Positions 48,171-60,228 of a stretch of DNA of 64,000 nt are shown in pieces (position 1 is the first letter of the stretch; the number at the start of each line of letters is the position of its first letter). The DNA comes from Maylandia zebra (lineage: Eukaryota; Chordata; Actinopteri; Cichliformes; Cichlidae), in assembly GCF_041146795.1 (NCBI RefSeq), contig NC_135177.1, positions 24,494,060 to 24,558,059 of the forward strand, written 5' to 3'. A program made the translations under genes and the position numbers. The notes beneath the pieces are model-generated. The model was given only the letters and a program-made list of their open reading frames with translations, was not told the DNA's origin and made no database searches.

Positions 48171-50105
48171 GATAAGATAAGATAAGATAAGATAAGATAA
48201 GATAAGATAAGATAACCTTTATTAGTCCCACACGTGGGAAATTTGTTTTGTCACAGCAGGAAGTGGACAGTGCAAAAGTTATGACGCAAAAATTAGAATA
48301 CAATAAGAATAAATACAGTACACAACTGTACAGAATAGAATAAAATAATATACTATATACAGTAGAATAAAATAGAATAAAAATATACAATAAGATAAAA
48401 ATAGAATACGAATGCTATATACAACTGAGTAAAAATACAACGATGCCAGAAAAGATTATTGCACTTAGTGTTATTGCACATGTGTGGATGTGTGTGTTTG
48501 TTCAGTTAAAGTCTTTGTTGTGGAGTCTGACAGCAGTGGGGAGGAAAGACCTGCGAAATCTCTCCGTCCCACACCGTGGGTGCCGCAGTCTCCCACTGAA
48601 GGAGCTGCTCAGTGCTGTCACAGTCTGCTGCATGGGGTGGGAGACGTTGTCCAACAGGGATGACAGCTTAGCCGCCATTCTCCTGTCACTCACCACCTCC
48701 ACTGGGTCCAGAGGGCATCCTAGAACAGAGCTGGCCCTTCGGATCACCCTGTTCAGTCTCTTCCTGTCCCCAGCAGAGATGCTGCCGCCCCAGCAGACCA
48801 CACCATAAAAGATAGCAGAAGCCACCACAGAGTCATAGAAGGTCTTCAGGAGTGGGCCCTCCACTCCAAACGACCTGAGTCTCCGCAGCAGGTACAGCCT
48901 GCTCTGCCCTTTCCTGTAGAGGGCGTCTGAGTTATGAGTCCAGTCCAGTCTGTTGTTCAGATGAACACCAAGGTACCTGTAGCTGTCCACAGCCTCAATG
49001 TCCATACCCTGGATGTTCAGTGGTTGCAGTGGAGAATGCTTGTGCCTGCGGAAGTCTACCACCAGCTCCTTGGTTTTACTGGCGTTGATCTGGAGGTAGT
49101 TCAGCTGGCACCAGTCCACAAAGTCTTGAGTCAGTCCTCTGTACTCCTTGTCGTCCCCATCAGTGATGAGGCCGACTATTGCAGAGTCATCAGAGAACTT
49201 CTGCAGGAAGCACTGGGTGGAATTGTGGGAGAAGTCTGCAGTGTAGATGGTGAAGAGGAACGGAGCCAGAACCGTTCCCTGTGGGGCCCCCGTACTGCAG
49301 ACGACCCTGTCCGACACACAGCCCTGAGTCCTCACATACTGTGGTCGGTCGGTGAGGTAGTCCAAAATCCAGGTAGTGAGGTGATGGTCCACTCCAGAGT
49401 TCTCCAGCTTGTCCTTCAGAACCGAGGGAAGAATAGTGTTGAAGGCACTGGAGAAATCAAAGAACATGATTCTCACAGTGCTTCCAGCGGTCTCCAGGTG
49501 AGCGAGGGAACGATGTAGGAGGTGAATGACGGCATCATCCGCTCCAATGCCAGGCTGGTAGGCAAACTGAAGTGGGTCCAGTGATGAGCTTGTTAGGCGC
49601 CGAAGCTGAGCCAGGACCAACCGCTCCAGGGTCTTCATCAGGTGGGATGTCAGAGCCACCGGCCTGTAGCTGTTGAGGTCCTTGGGGCGTGAAGTCTTTG
49701 GCACTGGTACAACACAGGAGGTTTTCCAGAGCTGTGGGACTCTTCCCAACCTCAGGCTCAGGTTGAAGAGGTGCTCCATCACCCCACACAGTTGGTCCGC
49801 GCAGGACCTGACGACCCTCAAGCTGATGCCATCTGGGCCCGCTGCCTTCTTGCCATTAATCCTCCTCAGTTCCCTCCTAACCTGGGTGGTTGAGAGAGAC
49901 AGGCTGGAGCCTTGTGTTGAGTGTGTATTGGATGCTGTTGTTGGGGGTGGGGAGGAGTGAGCAGGGTGAATAGAGGAGGTGTGAAGTGTCTGAGGTGTCA
50001 GAGGTGGAACAGCAGCAGTGGGGGTGGGTGAGTCTGCAGCCGATGTTGTAGACTGTCTCATGGTTGAATCAAATCTGTTGAAGAAATGATTCAGTATCAT
50101 TTGCC
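48171..50105 (-). mobile_element. 5'-truncated Rex1-like (CR1-clade) LINE with long RT frame
   Basis: A 532-codon open frame on the minus strand (50100 down to 48502) encodes a reverse transcriptase. It contains GKKAAGPDGISLRVVR, NSYRPVALTSHLMKTLER, FFDFSSAFNTI, APQGTVLAPFLFTIY, the catalytic box FSDDSAIVG (usual form YADD/FADD), SKTKELVVDFR and YRYLGVHL. These are blocks of the CR1-clade Rex1 family of fish. The 3' UTR continues to a tail of nine GATAA-type units (48171-48215 on the plus strand). The endonuclease domain is absent, so the copy is 5'-truncated. Codons just upstream of the frame's first ATG continue the RT reading in another frame (DVRWAND then NHFFNRF), so this ATG is not a true start. 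The length of the intact frame suggests a fairly recent insertion. Confidence 0.8.
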
Positions 50106-52434
50106 CATCTCACATCCCTCCCAGGCAGAGAGTTGTGGTTGGAACTGATAATGGTTAACCACCACAATTACATTCACCGCTGCCTATTGCGGTTAGCATT
50201 GTGCATCACGAGTGCGTCACTGTGGAAAATGTGCTTTAGTGAATTTTTAGTGTTTGCAGTTTTATAGAAAGTAAAACACAATAAACCACTGATGATAAAT
50301 CAGCTTGAGCAAATGTGATGGAGAAATGGTTACTGAGAAAAATGAATTTTGAAAATTGAATTGGAACTTGAATCTTATAGTTATACAAAACTTATAGTTT
50401 TGTGGCTTATCACTGAAACAAGTGTCATAATAAAGTGAGTCTATGAGTAACTTGTGGATGGAGATGTGTGAGGGTGGTGGTGTAGGCTTCATTCTGGCTT
50501 CATTCACCACATGAACCACCAGCATTGCTGTTTTCCCTTGACTTTCCATGCAAGTGCACACAAGCTGACACAAATTTGATTTATTTATTTATTTTATATA
50601 AATGTTACATTTTTGTGTGCGAAAGACTTCATGAATATATGATATAAAAATCATTTAGCATAGAAAAGTCTTAAAAGATTATCTTGCATAACATTATTTT
50701 GTGTTCAATTTAAGTAAACTTGGACTGTGGGATGAAACCAAAACAGCTGAGGAAACACACACAAGCATACCGAAATTTCAAATTCTGCACGGAAAGGTAT
50801 TTTTAAAAAAATACAATTATGTAAAACACCACAGTCTGTCTGTTCCTTGGAGGATGCAGTCCTGTAAAATATAATGTTTAAGCTAGCTGTGTAACTGTAA
50901 CAAGTGAGGCACATATAAATTTCGCTCATAATTAATAAATCATCAAGTCAGCTTTCTGTCTGATGCATTTATTTAATAGTTCACTACTTTCTTCAGTAAA
51001 GAGTCTGTGTGTTGGTAAAGCAGCTGGTGGCAAATCCATTTCAACATTGTTCTTCTGTAGATTTGAAATCAGAAGACAAAAATGGAGGAGAAGATAAAAG
51101 GTTTCACTGAAAGTAACACATATGACAGACTCAGACACAGTAAATATAGAAAGAAGTTGACATTCAAAATCTAAAAATGCAGCACACAGTAATTCAAAGT
51201 CAAGTGGCTAACACTCAAATACAGTTTTTCTGAGAAGACAGATTTTCTTTTCTCAAAACTACAGTTACAAAACCCCTGACTCTTGTGGCAAAACTTCACA
51301 AACATCAAAATCGTTGGATCTGCCCTTGATCTGCGTTTTACCATGAACACCACAGACGGCTCTGTAAACTGCACAACAACACTGGAAACCAACCAGTTTA
51401 ACATGCACTAAACTGAATAACCGAGTACAATATCCTTATGGAGCATTTAAATGACACAAAATCATGTTCTAATCTTATATCAACGCAGGTTTCCCCTTGA
51501 CAGAGTTACGAGTTTTTCAGAAAAAATAAGATACTTTGTTTGTTGGGGGGTTTTGCAGTTTTTTTCCTTTCTTTTTACAATCTCCAGCGGGTCTTGTCAC
51601 CCAGATGACCAGATTAAACAGGAAAAGATTATGTGAAGATGATAATAAACCCAAAGCAGGAGAACACTAACTTTAAATACACGAAAAAGACAGTCAGGGA
51701 GAATGGAAACATAAATGTACCAAGACATAGCTGAACTCAATCTAGAGAACAAGTCACAGGGAAGTCAAACTAAAGACAAGGCACAAGAGACAAAGAACTC
51801 ACAAAATAAAACATGAAGTAACTAAACAAACAAAAAAGAATCAGCAAAACAGAGAAACACAGAAGTTTTTTACTAAAGTCAAGTAAAACAAAGACTCAAA
51901 TACCAAATTATAAGGCTACATATTTCAAAATTATAACTCTAAAACAGAACTCAGAATGCTAGAATAATCTTAAAATAAAATAAGGAAACCCAGTCAAATA
52001 GTAATCAAAACTCAACAATACCAAATATTAATGGCTCAAAAATGAACTGACAAAATCCACAGTCTATGACAGTAAAAGCTGTCATGCATAAAGTTATGAT
52101 CTGAACAACAGTCTGTGTAGAAAAAATACAGCACAATAAGTCAAACAGTGGTTCATGGCTTTAGCTTTACATTGTTATGCATCACTACATCAGATAAGAA
52201 ATGCAATTTTTTTTAATTTTAAATTTTAAATTTTTTAAAATTCCTTCATAAATCATCATTAAGATGCTTCCTGTGAAGAGTAACTTCTAGTAACTGAGTT
52301 TCAGGTGGTCGACAACCAAAGAAACGTTAGCTGAGAACACACTTCTTATATACATCAAGTAAAACTCCCTGTCAGTTGTCTCCTTTACAGCAATATTTGT
52401 AAATGTTTTTGTTTGCATATTTTATCCACATCTT
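50106..52434. other. Intergenic stretch, no gene supported
   Basis: No exon could be supported. Small minus-strand frames at 50932-51138 and 51171-51404 show no recognisable family. The part at 51600-52100 is A-rich with many 'aaac/aaag' words and looks like old repeat. An AT-rich low-complexity patch lies at 52206-52245. The last part may be 3' UTR of the minus-strand receptor gene. Confidence 0.4.
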
Positions 52435-53677
52435 TCACACAGTTTGTATCCTATTTTCTCTGTCCCTTAGTATTTGCGACATCACCCAACCTGGCTGCCG
52501 ATGTTCAGCTACGTCTGCTGCAGTGTTGTCGAATCTGCATCTTATACGCATGAAACAAACCAGAATCAAATCCAGAAAAGGGCCGAGAAGCAACAATGTC
52601 AAAAGTTTATCAGCGATAACTTTAAAGCAGTCGTTATCCAAAAATACTCCAAGAGAACAGATGACACCGGGAAGGATCATCAGAAAATAATTAAAGAAGA
52701 ACAAAAGGAAAATTCGTACAATTCTTTGTTTTTCATCAGTGGTCACTAAGGTGTCAGCAGCCAAGGCGTGAAAGGTCCATACTAAAAACAGGATGAACAG
52801 GAGAGCTGGAAGGAGGGCAAAAATATAGAGGATAAGAAACTTCTTGAAGACTACAGTAGGAAATACAGTTGCAATACAAAGGATCCAAATCAAGAGAGAA
52901 ACCAGCATGGACCCCTTAGTTTGTCTGCTGCACTTCAACTTTGGGCAGGTGATAACAAAACACCTGCAACACAAGAGAGATATCACAATAGTATGTTATT
53001 CTGTATGAGGATAGAGAATACAATGTCAGGGAAGAACACACAGAGACAGACATTCACCTTTCAATAGCAATGTATGTCTTGAAATACCAACTAGCCGTCA
53101 AACCAGCTATGCAAATAATGTCATCTTGTTCAATTAAAGATCCTCGCTTCAACTGCCAGGTGAACATTATGCTGATGTGGACGAGATTGGCAATGAGCAG
53201 GTTAGTGAAATAGATCACATGCTCCTTTCGTACCTGCAGGAGAAATTCGTTAAAGTCAAATTACTGCAGTAATAAACACAAATTGCAGAATTACACATAG
53301 AAATGTTTACATCAGATGATGCATGAACAAGGAGGTTGATTTGATTTTGCTTTCTCTGCTGTTATTGTATTAAGCATCAAGCAAGTATTTACAAAAAATA
53401 ATTTAGACTTATAAAAACATTTTTTAAAAGATGAAAAACTGAGTGTTACAAAAGTGTACAATGTAATTAATAATCAATGCAGAACTGAGTGTTTTAACAA
53501 GTGTGAGAAAGAAAAAGAAAGTAGTAAGTGTGACTGTTTACGTACCAAGCAACACAACCAACAGATGACCACTAAGGTCAAAGGAAGGCAGAACATGAAG
53601 TTAGTCCATATGATAAAATCGGAAAAAATCATCGCTTGCTGACTTTCTGTGTGGAACTGCTGTGAAAGATCCTTCAT
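52435..53677 (-). CDS. Divergent rhodopsin-like 7TM receptor, three exons
   Basis: Three coding exons in transcript order, 53677-53546, 53233-53058 and 52963-52435, join in frame (phases 0 and 2) with GT-AG sites to give 278 aa. Hydrophobic segments follow a seven-helix plan: TM1 about residues 22-44 (WTNFMFCLPLTLVVICWLCC), TM2 52-72 (VIYFTNLLIANLVHISIMF), TM3 after IICIAG and ending YIAIER (in place of DRY), TM4 with conserved W and P (LLIWILCIATVFP), TM5, TM6 (FFFNYFLMILPGVICSL) and TM7 (LLLLGPFLDLILV, a relic of NPxxY). TM1 lacks the GN motif and TM2 has Asn for the usual Asp. The tail is short. I recognise the GPCR class A plan but not the subfamily. An intron at the DRY-equivalent Arg is seen in several GPCR groups. 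It lies inside the duplicated CD4-like region and could be a lineage-specific gene or a young pseudogene, though no defect is visible. Confidence 0.6.
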
Positions 53678-54840
53678 TCCTTTTCAGGAAAGAACCTGTT
53701 GTGTGGAATAGCAGGTTGTGCAACAGTGAGACTGTGGAATATTAACCAAATGATATTCATAAGAAATTAAAAGAGAATAAGCCAAATCTGTTTAACTAAA
53801 AACAAAAAAGAAAACAGCTGAATTTGTCATGGAGACCCAAGTTCGAAAACACTGGATAAAGCCAAGAAAAACACTGCAAGAATAGCCCAAATCCAAACCT
53901 GACCAGCTCAGACACACAGGAAATTATAAAAGAAACTGAGACAAAAGACTGAGTTGAAGACAGAACAACATACAAGCAGAAACGCAACCTGGGGAAATGG
54001 ACATGGCCGGGGGGAAAACAGGACACAGGTACAGACAACACAGACAAAGACCCAGGTGGGGAAATAAAAGTAAACACAAGACACTAACTACTAACTACTA
54101 ACTACCAAAATAAAACAGGAAGTGAGAATCTTAATCAAATGTGAAAATGTAGACACATAAATGAACTTAACACAGGGGAGTCGACACAAGCGCATCAGGC
54201 AGGAGATACTGAGGAAACAAATTAAACTCCAAAGCAAAAACTTGATTTCTCCAGCCAAGACAGAATTTTCCTTCACAAGTTGTTTATGGAGACAAACCTA
54301 CATGAATAATTCTGTATTTTTTAAAAATGAAAAAATAACGCCAGAGTGATTCTACTCCAACCAGATCACACTCGATTGATCCATAAATATTTAATCAACA
54401 GCACATTAAATTAAACCCTCTTGTGTAATTATAGCTATAATTGTATAGTTTAGATGTTTAGTAGCAAAAAACATCTCTGTAGTAAAAAAAAAAAAGGGAA
54501 TGAGTATGAGATCAAGTTATACGTCACTAGTAACCGCATTTCCATTGAGTTTCCATTTGAGCAGCTTTTGTGCTGTTAATGTAGAAACTGTGCAAGCACA
54601 AAGGATAACGACAGAAAAAGTTTCTAGATCTTAAGATTTTGACTTGGCCTCTCCAACTACTCAACTTCTCAACTAAAGATAATATGAATAAGTGTAAACA
54701 TCAACCTTACTGGCTTCAGGACGACTTCCTGCTCAGCTTGTTTAGTGATTCAGTGATGTGACGCTGAAGTTTAGCTTCAGAGTGAAGCAGAACAGAGCAC
54801 AGAAATGTGGTTTATATACTTCACCCCACCCACTGATGGG

Positions 54841-54919
<79 letters not shown>

Positions 54920-56004
54920 TGGAGACTATTGTTAGCCAATTATTTGTTAGCGTCTCTTCTCATGTTCTACTTTGTTTTAGTTTTAAAATTCCACTTCAGG
55001 TATCTGACAAAGTTTAGAGACTCTAGTCACACTTGAGCAGGCCTCTCTCTGCCAGCGTAACACAAAACAATTACTTGACAATGTTGATTTATTTTGTCGG
55101 TACAAACTGTCTGACAACTGAATCTGTAAAATTACTGAAACACTTTGTATTTTTGCTGACAGCCTGGATGTGAATAAATAGTTTTTAAAATTCTCAAAGT
55201 TTACACGTAGCGTACGCCACAACTTCATAGGATTACAAATTGACCCATATTCATTTCCTTTGCATAGGTTGTCTCTGCAGTAGAGATGCTTTAGAATGAG
55301 ATTGTAAGCTGATTTAGTGCGTCAATAAGGATCTCACATATTTTGATTTAGGTTTTGAAGAAAACTCAGTAAACGTAGCATAGCTGCCACATGACGTAGA
55401 TAACTGTGTGCATGTGACATGGGATATGCATATATGATACGAGACAGCTTTACTGGTTAATAGTCCGAAGTCTCATAGTTTTAAGCCTCCGTGAAAATAC
55501 TGACCCTTGACCTCTAGTGTTATATTCACAGATACAGTAATGGGATGGTAGTGGCTTAAATGTAAGTGTTGTCCCGTAACAGGTCCTGCAAGAAGAGAAA
55601 CAAGCTACAGTTACAACAAAGGAAGACATTTGTGCCTGAAACTTACTGCAATCACTGTGATCGTTTTCAAATCACAGATGATAACGTGACTATTTCGGAA
55701 ATACTTCAGCTATTCAAATATATATTTTCTCTGAAATCGGTGCCTCTGTCAGAAAGTTTGAATGACAAAGGCGGAAGTTTTTTCCAGGATCATCACATTA
55801 AAGCTTTTAATGTTCAATTTTAAGAAGGCGGAGAACGTCTGAAGAGAAACCCGTTCTTTGGTAAGTTATAGGCCACTGTAAACACGCCCAAAAAGCTAAA
55901 CTGTAAATGTTTTCTCAGATTATTGTCAGCTGCAAACTGCCAATTCACCACAATTATTCCTGTAATCAGGAAGTGAAAATAAAAAGAGAAGTTAGAGGGA
56001 CCAA
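53678..56004. other. Upstream of the 7TM gene; repeats, no gene supported
   Basis: The stretch at 53760-54110 is A-rich and repeat-like. An (AC)n microsatellite occupies 54844-54917. The sequence at 54650-54800 has diverged similarity to about 46680-46730. A plus-strand frame at 55566-55823 (ending SFFQDHHIKAFNVQF) is open but has no recognised family and no splice support. Confidence 0.4.
54844..54917. repeat. (AC)n microsatellite
   Basis: About 37 uninterrupted dinucleotide copies, similar in length to the one in CD4-like gene A. Confidence 0.95.
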
Positions 56005-56230
56005 AAGGACAGATCACACTTTATTTATTTGAAATTAACAGACATTTATTTATTTGCCACAGCAAACAAAGTACTTCTGTTCAAAAATAAAACACCCAGA
56101 TACCCCCCTCACCAGAACAAAAGAAAACTAGTCGTTTTAGTTCTTCAGTTTTGGGTGTTTTTGTTTGTTTGTTTATTTGGTAATACACATTTGTTAATCT
56201 ATCATTTGTTTTCCTTCTATTTTTTCACTT
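56005..56230 (-). repeat. Inverted copy of the end of the usp5 3' UTR
   Basis: Read on the minus strand, the block follows the last approximately 200 bases of the usp5 3' UTR (43340-43530): a 'gtgttttatttttgaacaga' block, 'gctgtggcaaataaataaat', then 'aaataaagtgtgatctgtcc' against 'aaataaagtgtggtctgtcc'. It keeps the AATAAA. No coding exon of a minus-strand partner was found to its right. Confidence 0.65.
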
Positions 56231-56337
56231 TAACATAACAGGTCAAGGTGAAGTCACTGAGATAACTTAGTGAACGGCTCTAGTTACACTAAGCTGTGGC
56301 TGTCCTATAAAAGAGGAGAGGACAGGAAGCATGTTGC

Positions 56338-56400
56338 AAATAATTGAAGTCAGGTGTTCTAATCACTTCTGCGGCCACAGGTGTATAAAATCAAGCATCA
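56338..56400 (+). mobile_element. Tc1-like transposon 5'-end fragment
   Basis: 'tcaggtgttctaatcacttc' followed by 'ccacaggtgtataaaatcaa' is the start region of the Tc1-like element family whose longer, inverted copy lies at 62458-63610. Only about 60 bases remain. Confidence 0.55.
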
Positions 56401-58079
56401 TAATAATGTAATGATGTACACAGCTGTGTTTATATGTCATGGCCCTGAACAGTGTTATCATATGACTGGGTTTATAGAGTACCTTTCCTACACACACACA
56501 CACACGCACACACACACACACACTGCTCCTCCTTTGGGTGTTGAAGCTGTGTTTCTTTCAGCTTGTTTTGTGTTTTGAAACTCTTCATATTTTTTGAATA
56601 TTACAGTTTGAATGTGAATTCTGCTGTCAGTGGATTGGTTAGATGCTGATGAAGCCACCTGTTTGATGTGGACATATGTAAGTGTAAATGAAGTCAGATA
56701 AGAAAAAAGAATATTGTGAGCATTTCCTGAGTTTTTTTTTTATTTCACTTTTCAATGATGTGTATCTGAGACAGGTAAACGCAACATCTGAGGGAAATAC
56801 ATCTAAGCTGTAATCTTTTCATGTTCAGTTTTACAGTCTTACACTTCTGGCCTTTTTTGTTCTGTTTGTAATGTTGTTTGATGTTTTCTTGATTCAGTGA
56901 TTGAAAATCAACTGTATTTATAATATTTAAAAAGTCATGAGAAACAAGTGATAGGAACCACACTCAAAAACATTTGTGGCTGGAACATGAGTCATAGTGT
57001 TAGCTGTGATGTCTGCCAGCTTGTAGGTGTTAAAAACATTTATTACGTAAGCTGGTGACATTTTGCAGTGCTGGGGTTGTTACATATACCAGTCTTTCTA
57101 ATCTGGCTTTTTCACTTCTGTTGAAGTCTTTTTAATTTCTTGTCTTAAATATTTTTTTGTTTTTTAGTGTTGCTTTAACAGCCCTTTGTGTTCCATCAAA
57201 ATGACAAAAGTTTAGCATTTGGAGCAAAGCTCAGGTCATCACCCCGAATATAAATATAAATGATAGTACTTCCAGATTTTTTGAACTTATTTGTGAAAGT
57301 GTTTACAGGTATAAATAGAGCAGGAATACAATCAGTGCCTGTTGAAATAAAAGTATATCTTTCAAAGTTTTTATTTGGACATATTCTATTTTTTGCGGTT
57401 TTAGTACCTGGCAATTTTTAAACAGAGATGTTGGAGATCTTGTCAAGATTGATGGAATTATTAACACACAAAAGTGCCATTAGGTTTTCAAATAACAGTT
57501 TTATTTTTCAGCATTACAATCATCCCAAACAAATCATCTTTTGGCTTTATGTGACATATTCAATATTCAAATTTAAAAACAAAATAAAATATAAAATAAG
57601 TGTAGGGAAAACTTTTTTATTTTTCTTGTTTCAGAGAAGAGTGTTTTTTTCTTGTCCTAAAATTAGCACTTGCAGTATTACACGTATATGCAAGACAAAC
57701 ATTGCATTACCCATTTCACACAATAAATAGCAAAACCTTTCAGCAAAGTGAGACAAACTGTGTACAGATGGCAGAAGAGGTGAATATTTTTTTTATTACT
57801 GCAGTGTGAAGCTATTCAGCCAAACTGATAAAAACACTTAAAACTAACTCCTGCTGAGGTCTTCTTACTTTCACTTTCACTTTAATGCTCCTCATGCTTT
57901 CATACTATTGTACATAGGTTTAATTGTTGTATATTTTCCCTGAAGTGTCCTTTTTTCTTTTTCTTATTTCTTCTGTTATACAAAGTTCAGAGAGAAAGGA
58001 AATGAGTCTCTCACATTTCACTTTACACATTTTTATAAATAGGTTTTAGAATCTAATAGATGGAGGGAATTTTAAAATA
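56401..58079. other. Stretch without recognised gene
   Basis: Contains an (AC)n tract with one interruption (56490-56523) and AT-rich sequence. No Ig exon, splice-linked frame or RNA gene was recognised on either strand. Confidence 0.4.
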
Positions 58080-58240
58080 ATAAAAATAAATGTGTTGCAA
58101 AAAGAAAATAGAGCAAAAAGTCAGCTTGTTTTTTGTGTTTTCTGAAGAGTTTTATCTTGAAAACAAAAAAAGAAATACTTTGTTACTTCTGTTGTGATAA
58201 ATAAAAAAATGTCTTTCTGTAAACCAGTGTTTTGTGTTTT
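58080..58240 (+). repeat. Direct copy of the end of the usp5 3' UTR
   Basis: 'ttgttacttctgttgtgata' followed by 'aataaaaaaatgtctttctg' matches the usp5 3' end (43470-43520) and the end of gene B (63870-63905). It is followed by the same kind of spacer that separates usp5 from gene A, so it marks the left edge of the second duplicon unit. Confidence 0.6.
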
Positions 58241-58299
58241 TCTTGATATGTTTTTCTCCATCTTATTTTACTGTCCTGATTATAAAAATAATTGTGATA

Positions 58300-59466
58300 A
58301 ATTGGCATCACTTTTCTGTGAGAATAATCTGAGCGCACGTCTCCAGTTGAGCGTTTTGTAAATAAGCTTTAACTTGACTGTTCAGAACTTCATTCAGTTT
58401 TTTTAAAGAGCTGCACTGTTTTGAAAATGCAATGCTTTGATTGCAGAAAGTGCAGGCGTGAGTAGCAAACCCACAAAGATCTGGGGTTTGCATCAACTTG
58501 CAAATTTCCAGAGTGCAGCTCTCTCTTCAGAGGCCTTCTGGGTTCTGCACTTCTGCATCCTTGAGATCTTTGTTTTTGTTGAAGTGAAGCACGAGAGGAT
58601 GAAGAAAGATTTTTGCTGAACTAAAAGACACAAAATCTGCTTAAAATTAAGGTAAGAGCTCAAGCTTCATTTTCAAATTTAGTTTCATTTGTTTCTTTTT
58701 GTTTTATCTTGTAAAATGGATTTAATGTGGCTATCCTTTCTTTTCAAGCTTACTGGCAGAGGCACCAGTTTAAGAGCAAATACAGATGAGTAGTGTTTCA
58801 GAACGAGCTGCATAAAAGAGTCCAAGTTAAAACCATTTAAACAAATAATAAGAAAAAAATGTGTCAAACTCTGTTTCCAAGGCTTGATGTGTAGAATAAC
58901 ATTAATTTATGATGTTAAAGACATAAATTCACTCATTTTGAGATGTGAATGTATTTATTGAGATTAAATACAACAATATTAATGACAGAACTAAGAATCA
59001 ATAATTTAGTTTTTGGTCTCAGTGTGTTGTTTGGAGTAATTGATTAACTTAGTTTTAAGCAAAAAAAAAAAAAACCTTAAATGTTAAGTGTTCAATATGA
59101 CACAAATTAATAAAAAAAAAAGTTATTTTCACTTCTTTGTTACAGGAATCATTGTGATCACATTGTGACAATTGATCCATGAGAGTAGTCTAACTGAGTG
59201 TGTGCAGTTGAGCCTGTTTTAAGACAGAACTTTCTTCAGCTTTTTGTAAGAACTGCACTGAGTAGAAAATGCCAGGCCTAGATTGCAGGAAAGTGCAGAC
59301 CTGAGTAGCAAACCTACAAAGATCTGGGGTTTGCAGTGGTCTTCCGCCTTCTACACTTTTGCATCCTTGAGATCTTATTTTCAGTGAAGTGAAGCACAGA
59401 GGAAGAAAAACGATTTTAGCTTCAAAAACTGAACTAAAAGACACAGAATCTGTTCAAAATTAAGGT
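58300..59466 (+). repeat. Tandem duplication of the CD4-like promoter / noncoding exon 1
   Basis: Two copies about 0.8 kb apart share 'gagtagcaaac', 'acaaagatctggggtttgca', 'tgcatccttgagatct', 'gaagtgaagcac' and an exon end AAAATTAAG|GTAAGAGCTCAA (donors after 58651 and 59464). Both keep the strong donor, so gene B may use two alternative first exons. The block in front of gene A (43560-43811) is a third, more diverged copy. Confidence 0.65.
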
Positions 59467-60228
59467 AAGAGCTCAACCTACATTTTAAAATTTGGTTTTA
59501 TATTTCAAAATAAATACAAAGGATTTAACATGACCATCCTAGAAACTTTCTGTTTGCTCCGTAATGGAGTTCAAAGTTAGTGCAGAGGGACCAGTTTAAG
59601 AGCCAATACAGATGAAAATGTTTTAAGTGTTTCAGAAATTGTTGTTTGTACGGAGTCGAAGTTAAAACTGATTTAATTTGTCAATTTGGACTCACAGATT
59701 TAAGTTTGAAACTCCAATGAAAGCACCTTTTTGGTGGCAGCAAATTCTTAATAAGTGTTAATATTCATTTTGACGCTATTTAATTGGACGTATAATGATC
59801 TCAGTTGAGCTGTTTTTTTAGGAGAATTTATTTAAGTCGGTCCAGAGGAAATAAATTTTTATTTTTCTTCTTAAAAACGTCTCATTTCTGATGAGCAGTC
59901 AGGTAAAGTTACAGCAGCTTTACCGGAAACACCTTCACATGAGCTGTTGGTGAGATTAAATTAAAGAGCCACAAGAAATGTTTGACTGTTTTTCACTTTT
60001 TAAGTCCAACGCTGAGTTTTATTGTTTTTAACATACGACACAGAGAGAGGACGGAAACAGAGCGAGGGCTTGGTGGTTTCTCTGTAAAGTGTTCATGTGA
60101 AGAAGAATCTCTCTGTGGCTGTGTGTGAAATGAAAGTGTTCACGTTTAATTAGTTTTCTTGTTATGATTTCGTGTTAACAGTAATGTTCATTTGTGTTTT
60201 ATTTTAAATCCTCAGGTCGACTTTCAGA

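Noticed and set aside
48171-48215. GATAA direct repeats as a possible CRISPR-like or satellite array
   Set aside because: They are five-base units without spacers at the 3' end of a LINE, the usual tail of this element type.
48934-49518. 194-codon plus-strand open frame
   Set aside because: It is the antisense shadow of the LINE reverse transcriptase frame.
50932-51404. Two minus-strand frames (KNNVEMDLPPAALP... and MLNWLVSSVVVQF...) as exons of an immune gene
   Set aside because: Possible acceptor signals exist, but no Ig or other family motif, no phase-compatible partner exons and no start-to-stop model could be built.
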